Origin: UBA12018 sp051656605
GTDB taxonomy: Bacteria > Bacteroidota > Bacteroidia > Bacteroidales > CAMTPD01
DNA length: 64,000 bases
Assembly: GCA_051656605.1 (NCBI GenBank)
Contig: JBOGCF010000057.1
Span: 1 to 64,000, forward strand
Direction: 5' to 3'
Of the stretch, positions 28,748 to 36,075 are shown in pieces (position 1 is the first letter of the stretch; every line of letters starts with the position of its first letter). The position numbers were made by a program, and so were the translations under genes. Under the pieces are notes generated by a model. The model saw nothing but the letters and a program-made list of their open reading frames with translations, ran no database searches and had not been told where the DNA came from.

Positions 28748-29100
28748 CTATGTATTTCGATAGGAGGAGACGGAGCAATTTGCAATTCACTGCCATAGTT
28801 GTTGAGCAATGTTTCGATCTGCGACTGACGACTATTTCCCGTAAGTTCGGTCGATAAAGACAATGCTCTGAATTTTACGTCTCTCAGTTTTACTTCTAGT
28901 TTGTTGATTTCGCGTAGCTTTTGCATACAGGCATATCGATTTGCGATCATCAAGAAGGTAAGAACGACGATCAATACGATTATTTTGGTATGCTTTAAGA
29001 CAAAATCCTCTTTGAGAAATCCTCCCCCCAACACATAAGAAGGACTAAGCCGCTTCTCCTTCTTTCGTCCGGGGCGTCTGTTTCTTTGTGTTGTTTCCAT
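28744..29100 (-). CDS. FtsL-like cell division protein
   Basis: A small bitopic protein of 118 residues. It has a basic cytoplasmic N-terminus (RNRRPGRKKEKR), a transmembrane segment at about 38-57 and a heptad-rich periplasmic coil (LREINKLEVKLRDVKFRALSL). Its location between rsmH and the PBP gene is where ftsL is found in this cluster. Primary sequence conservation of FtsL is very weak, so context carries most of the call. Confidence 0.8.
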   Translation of the reverse strand: METTQRNRRPGRKKEKRLSPSYVLGGGFLKEDFVLKHTKIIVLIVVLTFLMIANRYACMQKLREINKLEVKLRDVKFRALSLSTELTGNSRQSQIETLLNNYGSELQIAPSPPIEIHR

Positions 29101-29113
29101 AATATGCTACAAT

Positions 29114-30055
29114 TTACAGTTTTTCGGCAATACGAAGTTTTGCGCTTCGAGATCTTGGATTCTCTTCGAGCTCTTCTTTGGTTGGCACAATCACTTTATT
29201 GTTGATCAGCTTAAATGGAGAAAGCACTCTACCGTAGAAGTCCTGCTCTATTTTACCTTCGAAGTTACCCGCTTTTAGGAAGTTTTTCACCAATCGGTCT
29301 TCCAATGAGTGATACGTGATCACCACCATGCGGCCACCGCTATTGAGTAGTTTTTTCGATTGTTCCAGCATATCCTTCAACGCACCCATTTCGTCGTTTA
29401 CTTCGATGCGCAAAGCCTGAAAGGCCTGGGCGAGGAAGCGCTTCTCTTTATCTTTGCCCACAAAAGGCTTCAAGATTTCAAGAAACTGACCAATGGTTTT
29501 AATCTTTTGTTGTTCGCGTTGCGCTATGATTGCGCTAGCCAATCTGCGAGAGCTTTTGATCTCACCGTACAAGAAGAATACATCTGCCAATTTCTCTGCC
29601 GAATACGTGTTGAGAATATCAGACGCATTCATACCTGAGCGCATGTTCATACGCATATCGAGAGGCCCGTCGAAACGAAATGAAAAACCTCTGTCTTCGG
29701 CATCAAAGTGGTGCGATGAAACACCAAGATCGGCAAGTACGCCGTCTACCCCTTCTACATTGTGGTACTTCATGAAGTTCTCGATGTATCTGAAGTTGCT
29801 ACGTACAAACGTAAAATGCTTGTTGTCGATGATGTTGCGCTCTGCGTCGGCATCTTGGTCAAAGCCGTAGAGCATTCCTTTGCCGCTCAGTTGCTTTACA
29901 ATCTCTTTTGAGTGACCGCCACCGCCAAAGGTAACATCGATGTATACGCCATCCGGATTGATATTAAGTCCGTCTACGCTTTCTTGCAAAAGAACAGGTT
30001 TGTGATAACCGTCTTCTTTTTTGATAGGTTTTATAGTTGAGTCGCTGTTTGCCAT
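29114..30055 (-). CDS. rsmH: 16S rRNA (cytosine-1402-N4)-methyltransferase
   Basis: RsmH (MraW) methylates C1402 of 16S rRNA. The 313 residues show HKPVLLQESV, the SAM-binding glycine motif DVTFGGGGHS, DLGVSSHHFD and FRFDGPLDMRM, and the C-terminal RSRSAKLRIAEK. It is the first gene of the division cluster here. mraZ, which normally precedes it, is not found in the 425 bases upstream. Confidence 0.96.
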   Translation of the reverse strand: MANSDSTIKPIKKEDGYHKPVLLQESVDGLNINPDGVYIDVTFGGGGHSKEIVKQLSGKGMLYGFDQDADAERNIIDNKHFTFVRSNFRYIENFMKYHNVEGVDGVLADLGVSSHHFDAEDRGFSFRFDGPLDMRMNMRSGMNASDILNTYSAEKLADVFFLYGEIKSSRRLASAIIAQREQQKIKTIGQFLEILKPFVGKDKEKRFLAQAFQALRIEVNDEMGALKDMLEQSKKLLNSGGRMVVITYHSLEDRLVKNFLKAGNFEGKIEQDFYGRVLSPFKLINNKVIVPTKEELEENPRSRSAKLRIAEKL

Positions 30056-30449
30056 TGTTTTTTATCTTATTGAAGGAATATCGTATTGAAAAACCAAATT
30101 GTAATTTTCAAAATAAACACAAAGTGCTACACTATTTGACTTTATTTGGTTCGTATTCAATACGCTACAAATAATGTATTCTGAATAATTTTTCACGAAG
30201 TCTATAACAGTTTTACACAAAAAACATACAGAATAGCTTGTAAAATTAAGCATTTCTGTAGTTAGCCCCATAAAATAACAAATTATTTTTCCTTAAAGTT
30301 ATCAACAAGATGTATAATATTTCAACATCTTGAAAAACAAAAGATTATAAAAGAGTGGGTCAGTCGTTGCAGAGACTGAAGATCTGTTATTAATGTAGCC
30401 GTTTCACGTAAAAAAACATATCATTTATAGCGCTTTCGATTAATAAATA
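30056..30449. other. Divergent intergenic region with a parS-like and a DnaA-box-like sequence
   Basis: This AT-rich gap separates rsmH and the acyltransferase gene. It has GTTTCACGTAAAAA at 30401-30414, 12 of 14 bases matching the centre of the bacterial parS consensus. It also has TTATCAACA at 30299-30307, one base from a DnaA box. A 69-codon open frame here (30062-30271, minus) has no recognisable domain and is not counted. No MraZ-coding sequence was found, and no exact -7 element for the minus-strand operon. Confidence 0.4.
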
Positions 30450-30457
30450 TATCTTTG
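30450..30457 (+). promoter_or_regulatory. -7 element for the glycine-lipid operon
   Basis: TATCTTTG fits TAnnTTTG and lies 23 bases upstream of the acyltransferase ATG. The -33 region is weak. Confidence 0.6.
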
Positions 30458-30480
30458 TTGCCGCAGAATAGATCCAAATA

Positions 30481-31305
30481 ATGGAAAAAGAAGGCGTTCA
30501 ATTAATAAATATAGAGCAAGTTGTAGCGAAAAAGGCTCCAGCTGCATACAAAAAGATTCCCAATTTCGTTTTCAATCTTTTGAAGAAGACGATTCATCAA
30601 GACGAGCTAAATCACCTTATTCTTACCCACAAGGACAAGGATGGAGTTGCATTTATGCAAGCGATGGTAGAAGAGTTTAAACTCAATCTCGAAATTGTAA
30701 ACGAAGATAATATACCTGACGAAGGCAAATTTACATTCGTATCCAATCACCCATTGGGCGGACTAGACGGAATTTGCTTATCGGCTGTACTGGGAGCTAA
30801 ATACAACGGTCATGTTCGATACTTAGTCAATGACCTGTTGATGTTTATCCCTAATCTAAGATCCATTTTCATTCCGGTCAACAAACACGGCGCACAAGCA
30901 AAAAAGGCAGCCGATTTGATCAACAGTACCTATGCGTCAGACAATCAGGTGATCACATTTCCTTCTGGGATGGTGTCACGCAGCACGGATGGGAAGATTG
31001 TAGATATGGAATGGAAAAAATCTTTTATTCAAAAGTCGATCGAATATCAAAGAGATATAATCCCGGTTTATTTCGAAGCCAAAAACAGCGGAATGTTCTA
31101 TTCACTAGCCAATCTTCGCAAGAAACTAGGCATCAAGCTCAATTATGAAATGATTCTATTGCCCGATGAAATGTTTAAAAATACCGGCAATACATTTCGT
31201 ATTCACTTTGGTAAACCCATTCCATGGCAACACTTCGACGAGTCGAAGACTCAGAAGCAGTGGGCTGCATGGGTGAAAGAAATCGTTTACAATCTCAGCA
31301 AATAA
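30481..31305 (+). CDS. glsA: 1-acyltransferase, GlsA-like (glycine-lipid O-acyltransferase)
   Basis: A 274-residue PlsC-type acyltransferase. The active-site region is SNHPLGGLDG, a His then Asp five residues later, and FPSGMVSR is the substrate-phosphate motif. It is followed after 7 bases by a hemolysin/GNAT-type N-acyltransferase. This pair matches Bacteroides thetaiotaomicron BT3458/BT3459 (GlsA/GlsB), which build mono- and diacylated glycine lipids in the membrane. The O-acylation role is inferred from that precedent. Confidence 0.82.
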   Translation: MEKEGVQLINIEQVVAKKAPAAYKKIPNFVFNLLKKTIHQDELNHLILTHKDKDGVAFMQAMVEEFKLNLEIVNEDNIPDEGKFTFVSNHPLGGLDGICLSAVLGAKYNGHVRYLVNDLLMFIPNLRSIFIPVNKHGAQAKKAADLINSTYASDNQVITFPSGMVSRSTDGKIVDMEWKKSFIQKSIEYQRDIIPVYFEAKNSGMFYSLANLRKKLGIKLNYEMILLPDEMFKNTGNTFRIHFGKPIPWQHFDESKTQKQWAAWVKEIVYNLSK

Positions 31306-31312
31306 ACAGTTT

Positions 31313-32284
31313 ATGCAAGATATCATTAAACCTGTTGATGTAGAATTAATCAAGTCAGAACTAACCAGTGACAAATTTCTACGAAAAACAAATAAAGCAA
31401 ATAACGAACTATATATCGTAACCCATCATGATTCGCCAAATGTGATGCGTGAAATCGGGCGTCTTCGTGAGATCGCGTTTCGATTCTATGGCGGAGGTAC
31501 CGGACAAGAAGTCGACATCGACGAGTACGATACCAATGAAGAGGCTCCATACCGTCAGCTGATCGTATGGTGTCCTGAGGATGAAAAGATCCTAGGCGGT
31601 TACCGATTTATTTGCGGTAGCGACGTGATCTTCGAGGAAAACGGGCAGCCTTATTTGGCAACCTCACATATGTTTGACTTTTCAGAAGAGTTTATCAAAG
31701 ACTATCTGCCACACACGGTAGAGCTAGGTCGTTCGTTCGTAACGCTCGAGTTTCAGTCTACGCTCAACTCCAAGAAAGGCGTGTTCGTACTTGACAATCT
31801 ATGGGACGGACTGGGCGCACTTTCGGTAATCGACCCGTCGCTCAAGTACTTCTTTGGCAAGATGACCATGTACGATACGTATAACAAAGATGCTCGAGAT
31901 ATGGTACTTTACTTCCTAAAGAAGCACTTCCCGGATCCCGACAACTTGGTAGTTCCGATTCAGCCATTGCCAACGCAAATGGATATCAACAAGATGGAGG
32001 CGCTATTCAACAAAGACAACTACAAAGACAATTATAAAGTACTTAATACCGAAGTGCGCAAGTTTGGAATCAACATTCCACCTTTGGTTAGTGCCTATAT
32101 GAGTCTTTCTCCTAATATGAAAGTATTCGGTACGGCTATCAACGACGAATTTGGAAACGTAGAAGAGACCGGAATCTTGATCACCATTTGTGATATCCTT
32201 GAAGACAAGCGTAAGCGTCACATGGAATCCTTCCTGCTCGAAAACGACGACGTACGATCGCTGATCAAAACCAAATTGGTATAA
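31313..32284 (+). CDS. glsB: N-acyltransferase, GlsB-like (glycine-lipid synthesis)
   Basis: A 323-residue GNAT-fold protein of the hemolysin/OlsB-like group. Visible motifs are LREIAFRFYGGGTGQEVDIDEYD (split here as LREIAFRFYG then DEYD), GGYRFICG, VELGRSFV near the acyl-donor site and LWDGLGALS. In Bacteroides the homologue joins a 3-hydroxy fatty acid to glycine. It is co-transcribed with the O-acyltransferase upstream and followed by a strong terminator. Confidence 0.83.
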   Translation: MQDIIKPVDVELIKSELTSDKFLRKTNKANNELYIVTHHDSPNVMREIGRLREIAFRFYGGGTGQEVDIDEYDTNEEAPYRQLIVWCPEDEKILGGYRFICGSDVIFEENGQPYLATSHMFDFSEEFIKDYLPHTVELGRSFVTLEFQSTLNSKKGVFVLDNLWDGLGALSVIDPSLKYFFGKMTMYDTYNKDARDMVLYFLKKHFPDPDNLVVPIQPLPTQMDINKMEALFNKDNYKDNYKVLNTEVRKFGINIPPLVSAYMSLSPNMKVFGTAINDEFGNVEETGILITICDILEDKRKRHMESFLLENDDVRSLIKTKLV

Positions 32285-32305
32285 GCGATTGTAATATACA
32301 ATATT

Positions 32306-32347
32306 AAAAAAAAGGCACTTACTAATTAAAGTAAGTGCCTTTTTTTT
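32306..32347 (+). terminator. Terminator after glsB
   Basis: An A8 run with GGCACTTACT (to 32323) pairs with AGTAAGTGCC and a T8 run. The stem is about 17 bp with a loop of six bases. Confidence 0.92.
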
Positions 32348-32506
32348 AGGTAAGTATTTTTAGGATATGTGATCGAGTTGTGTATTGTGATGTTTTGTAT
32401 TAATTGTTTTATATATAAATGTTTATGGGTGATTTGTGACAAGATAGTTTTTATGAATATACCGTGTTTTTAGGTGTGTTTCTAGTAGTGTGTAATATAG
32501 TTAAAA
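32348..32506. other. AT-rich intergenic sequence upstream of the regulator pair
   Basis: This is part of a 336-base gap between glsB and the first LuxR-type regulator. No gene was seen. It lies between the glsB terminator and the promoter at 32507-32537. Confidence 0.5.
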
Positions 32507-32537
32507 TTGTTTACTATTAACTGATTGGCTATATTTG
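32507..32537 (+). promoter_or_regulatory. Promoter for the tandem LuxR-type regulators
   Basis: TATATTTG (32530-32537) matches the -7 element, and TTG (32507-32509) lies 20 bases upstream as the -33 box. The untranslated leader would be about 75 bases. Confidence 0.6.
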
Positions 32538-32620
32538 TTCAAGATGCCTATTATTTAGGGGGAATGAATGATGTGTAATGAATGCTAGTATTGCGATATA
32601 CAGCCGAATAACTAATAAAA

Positions 32621-33355
32621 ATGATATTGTCAAATTTGTTAATTAAAGATCAGAATTTTAGGTCAAAATCAGCTATTACAACCGAAAAGCTTCGCTCTCG
32701 GTTTCAAGGTTTAGTTTATATGCAGCAGCGGTCTGCAATTTTATTTGTACATAGAGATCAGGAAGTTTATTTTTATAATTATGATCCAGCATTGCAAGCT
32801 ACTTTAGGTTCCGACTGCGAAAAGTTTAACTGTGTGCTCCATCTATTTTCAGAAGAAGATCTACAGATTATCAATCAATATATTAAAGTGATAAACTCAT
32901 ATATTCTAGAACGTATAGATAAAAAAGATCGTCTATCATATTTTACAATAATCGGAAATAACTCATTGACAGACTATGATCGTGGATATGCTTTAAAAAT
33001 ATATTCAAATGGATATGATAGAGAAGGTTGTCTTGTTTCGACAGTTTGTATTCTCGAAGCAATCGGTTATATAGGAAAACCAATATTACGTCTAGATAAG
33101 ATTTTTGAAAACAAATCATTTATTTATTCGCGAGTTTACAAACGTTTTGTAAAAGAAGAGAAGCAAGACCTGAATACGATTGATTTGAAGATTTTGCGCT
33201 TGACGGGAGAGGGTAAAAAAGAACAAGAAATTGCTGATGAATTGTCTATGCCTCTCTCATACTTAAAAAGACAGAAAATTACATTGATGGATAAGATTGA
33301 CGTGAAAACACTCGCAGAAGCCATCTTTTATGCGTACAAGAAAGGTCTTATTTAA
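32621..33355 (+). CDS. LuxR-type helix-turn-helix regulator
   Basis: A 244-residue protein. The last 60 residues form a GerE/LuxR-type DNA-binding domain (DLKILRLTGEGKKEQEIADEL, split as DLKILRLTGEG and KEQEIADEL, then LKRQKITLMDKIDVKTLAEA). The first 180 residues resemble a PAS-like sensory region but carry no clear motif. A second regulator with a similar C-terminus and the same ending pattern (FYAYKKGLI versus YYALKNNIL) follows after 15 bases. No adjacent target gene is obvious. Confidence 0.75.
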   Translation: MILSNLLIKDQNFRSKSAITTEKLRSRFQGLVYMQQRSAILFVHRDQEVYFYNYDPALQATLGSDCEKFNCVLHLFSEEDLQIINQYIKVINSYILERIDKKDRLSYFTIIGNNSLTDYDRGYALKIYSNGYDREGCLVSTVCILEAIGYIGKPILRLDKIFENKSFIYSRVYKRFVKEEKQDLNTIDLKILRLTGEGKKEQEIADELSMPLSYLKRQKITLMDKIDVKTLAEAIFYAYKKGLI

Positions 33356-33370
33356 ACGATTGGATGAATT

Positions 33371-34135
33371 ATGGAACACGTTCGAAGATATTTTAGGAAT
33401 TACTTGCAAGAAATAAGAGAGAAGGATATTCAAGACCGACTGCATATGATGATGGAGTTGCTCTATAGCAGTATTGTAGCCGGAAAAGTAATAGATGTTC
33501 CGATACATATTACCGGATTTGACGACTATAATCTATACTATATGTCGCCGTCTTATATGGAACTGTCAGGATATAGTGAAGCCGATGTTTACGCGGGAGG
33601 TTTCTCTTTTTTGTATGATATTATTCTTCCTGAAGATTTAGTTATTATAAAGGAGTTGAAGGCAAACTTGTCGACCAGAAAACTGGGGCCACTGCGTAAT
33701 GAATTGCAGTGCGACTATTCAGTTCATTTTAATTATCGAATTCGTCATAAAGATGGCTCGTTGATTCATTTAGAGTGCAGGATGCTGCCGGTTGGTTACT
33801 TTAAAGATAGACCCAATTTTTTGCTGTGTTATGTTCGCAAAACAGAAGATAAGTTCAAGCGAAAATTTGAAATACATTTTTTTTCGAAGCAGATGTGTTA
33901 CGTGTTTGATACACATGTTAATAAGTTTGTGCTTCAAGAGAAAATGATGCTAAAAGAGATCGAAGTTCAGATTCTTGAACTTGTAAGTAAAGGAGCGAGA
34001 GAGAGTACGATGGTAAAACAAACCGGTTTAGACATCAATATGATCAAGTACCATAAGAAAAATATCATGAAGAAGTTGTCGGTGCAAAGTATGAATGAAG
34101 CCCTCTACTATGCTCTCAAAAACAATATCTTATAA
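33371..34135 (+). CDS. PAS domain LuxR-type regulator
   Basis: A 254-residue protein with a PAS fold at about 45-165. Its markers are YMSPSYMELSGYSEADVY, a typical PAS start, and YRIRHKDGSLIHLECRMLPV, the PAC end. A LuxR-type HTH lies at about 192-254 (EVQILELVSKGARES, then MIKYHKKNIMKKLSVQSMNEA). It is paralogous to the gene just upstream and probably co-transcribed. The ligand is unknown. Confidence 0.78.
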   Translation: MEHVRRYFRNYLQEIREKDIQDRLHMMMELLYSSIVAGKVIDVPIHITGFDDYNLYYMSPSYMELSGYSEADVYAGGFSFLYDIILPEDLVIIKELKANLSTRKLGPLRNELQCDYSVHFNYRIRHKDGSLIHLECRMLPVGYFKDRPNFLLCYVRKTEDKFKRKFEIHFFSKQMCYVFDTHVNKFVLQEKMMLKEIEVQILELVSKGARESTMVKQTGLDINMIKYHKKNIMKKLSVQSMNEALYYALKNNIL

Positions 34136-34249
34136 AGTTAAACCAGTGTCTTTTTTGATGTTTGTACTTTGTTTTTGGAATGATCTATCTGCGAAGAGGA
34201 GCTTTGGTCTCGTAGATAATTTAATACATAGTAATGATAAAGAATAGAA

Positions 34250-34285
34250 AAAGGTTAGCCAAATCTGTAAGATTGACTAACCTTT
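34250..34285. terminator. Bidirectional terminator between convergent genes
   Basis: AAAGGTTAGCCAAATC pairs with GATTGACTAACCTTTG around TGTAA. It lies between the PAS regulator (+) and the QueD-like gene (-). Confidence 0.7.
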
Positions 34286-34315
34286 GGTCACAAATAAATT
34301 TACGTATTCTTGCTA

Positions 34316-34879
34316 TTATTTCTGATAACCACACTTAGCACAGTGTCCATCTTCTTCTAGCGAAATACCACAAAGAGGACAACGATCTATGTTATTGTTT
34401 GTATCAAATTCGGCAGATGCAGCATTTACACCACTTGTGAATGTGATTTTAGCGATGTTCAATTTGTCTTTCAACAGATCATATACAATCTTAATCATGC
34501 CTTCTACAGTCATGGTTTCTTTAGTAACCACAAGGCGAGATTCAGGATAGGCTGTAGCAAGTTCGGTTTTAAAAGCTTCACCTTTCATTGTATTCATCGG
34601 GTGTCCGTTTTTGATCCCTTGTTTTTCGTACACGTCAAGTATAGCTGGCAAAAGTGGATCATCAGATCTAAGGATCAATGCGTGGTCAAAGTTTTTCAAT
34701 ACTTCCCAAGCTATCTTCTGAATTTCGTTGCAAGGATATACCATGTTAACACCATCATTAACGCTATCTTCTACTTCAATTGTAATGATCCCTGTGTGGC
34801 CGTGAAGGTATTGAGCTTCTCCTTGAAATCCGTAAAAACGATGTGCATATTGCAAATCAAATCTTGTAATACTTCTCAT
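34316..34879 (-). CDS. Divergent 6-pyruvoyl-tetrahydropterin synthase/QueD-like protein with a C-terminal zinc ribbon
   Basis: A 187-residue protein. The T-fold zinc ligands of the QueD/PTPS family are present as His13 (YAHRF) and His26/His28 (LHGHTG). NFDHALIL and TVEGMIKIVYDLL correspond to later family motifs. The catalytic Cys that normally sits four residues before HGH is replaced by Ala22, with Glu21 beside it. A zinc ribbon (CPLC then CAKC) is appended at about 168-185, which standard QueD of about 120 residues lacks. It may act on another pterin or have a binding role. No queC, queE or queF is nearby. Confidence 0.75.
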   Translation of the reverse strand: MRSITRFDLQYAHRFYGFQGEAQYLHGHTGIITIEVEDSVNDGVNMVYPCNEIQKIAWEVLKNFDHALILRSDDPLLPAILDVYEKQGIKNGHPMNTMKGEAFKTELATAYPESRLVVTKETMTVEGMIKIVYDLLKDKLNIAKITFTSGVNAASAEFDTNNNIDRCPLCGISLEEDGHCAKCGYQK

Positions 34880-35321
34880 AATATTTTTTGTAAATGTTTT
34901 AACTAATACTTATTCCTGTCTTTAAAATCCCGGGTGTTTTTGTTTGACAGTGCAAGTTTAAGGCCTTTATTCGGCCCTCGCAAATTGATAATTTTAATAC
35001 CTATATAGTGTTAGACTATTCTCATTGATACACAGTGATATATTTGATTGTTTGAGGTTTTTGAGTATTGAATATTTTTGAAAAGAGTTGTTTCCTGTGT
35101 CTCAGTTCCATCTCTTATCTCATAAAAGTTTGCAGCTATTTAACCTTGTTTCTTCCAGTTCATGATATTAATTGTTATTTGGGATAGTGTGATAAGAAGG
35201 TTTGTATATAATGTTAATATACTGGATGGATCTGTGAAATAGCCGGACTAAAAGATGAAGTTTATTTCGTCTCTTTGTGTTTTCTAAATTTAATAATTAA
35301 CGAACCAAAGGTTTTATCTAA
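34880..35321. other. Intergenic region with no recognised feature
   Basis: 442 bases between the QueD-like gene and the 148-residue accessory gene. A short inverted repeat AGGCC / GGCCT occurs at 34961-34976. No preQ1-type riboswitch, tRNA or exact promoter was identified. Confidence 0.5.
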
Positions 35322-35768
35322 ATGTTGGCAATAATCAGAAAGCACGGCGTGTGTATTAGACTTGAAACAGAAAAGAAGATCAGTTATTTGTATTGTGCAG
35401 AGTGTATGGAAGAAGGGTTTTCAGAAGCGTTCTTGAAAGAATTGGTACAGCTTCGAGATGAAATTTGCGCTAATCTAAATCAACTTATTCTCGAACACAA
35501 TAAAAGGTGTCCGCTGCACAGGCGTTTTTCTACCATGGGAATGTATTTAGATGCCCCCGAAAATCAGCAAAGTTTGATAAAGGAAGCCCAAGCTTTCGCG
35601 CTACTTATTTCAGATGCGATGGACGATGGATCGATCACGAATGGGAAAACTGCGTGGGCAAAGATACTTTCGCGATTAGAGCTGAGTAATGGTACTTTTC
35701 TCAAGTACAGTACATGGCAAAAATACTTGCAAATGTTTATTTTTGTTTATATTGTTATGAAAGAGTAA
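35322..35768 (+). CDS. Hypothetical protein at the left edge of the accessory region
   Basis: A 148-residue protein I do not recognise. It has a CAEC pair near residues 26-29 and a mostly helical middle (FLKELVQLRDEICANLNQLI). The C-terminus is hydrophobic (LQMFIFVYIVMKE). There is no signal peptide. A hairpin that could be a terminator follows. It lies 300 bases upstream of the primase-like gene, so it may belong to the same element. Confidence 0.55.
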   Translation: MLAIIRKHGVCIRLETEKKISYLYCAECMEEGFSEAFLKELVQLRDEICANLNQLILEHNKRCPLHRRFSTMGMYLDAPENQQSLIKEAQAFALLISDAMDDGSITNGKTAWAKILSRLELSNGTFLKYSTWQKYLQMFIFVYIVMKE

Positions 35769-36075
35769 TAATAAACTGCGTATTTTTATTTTCTCACCCT
35801 TTTTTTACCTCTTTCGAGCCCTATTACTTTAGATATAGTCCAAAGTAATAGGGCTTTATCGTATTTGTATAAAAAGCTTAATTTCTGTTTGTGTGATTCG
35901 TTATTTTGTTTATGCTGAGCGAGTTGTGCGAGTGGTGAGGGGAGGATTGCGATGTGTTTCGAAGGCCTTACCTTGCGGTCGTTATCCAGTAGTTCATGGA
36001 TAGCAAATTGTTGATCTTAATTTACACGATGCGTGTACTGTTAACCCTGTTGAAGAATGAACTTAAATAAATACT
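35769..36075. other. Intergenic region upstream of the primase-like gene
   Basis: 307 bases. The first part holds a terminator-like hairpin (35818-35856). The rest rises in GC content toward the primase-like gene. One near-copy of the TGACCACT octamer (AGTGGTGA, at about 35930-35937) occurs. No clear promoter was seen. Confidence 0.45.
35818..35860 (+). terminator. Terminator-like hairpin after the 148-residue gene
   Basis: AGCCCTATTACTTT pairs exactly with AAAGTAATAGGGCT (35843-35856), followed by TTAT. The T run is short. Confidence 0.6.

Noticed and set aside
30062..30271. 69-codon minus-strand frame before rsmH as a possible mraZ
   Set aside because: The translation (starting MGLTTEMLNFTSYSV) has no resemblance to MraZ and is AT-rich intergenic sequence.
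34880..35321. preQ1 riboswitch upstream of the QueD-like gene
   Set aside because: No preQ1-I or preQ1-II core could be recognised; only a short GGCC inverted repeat was seen.
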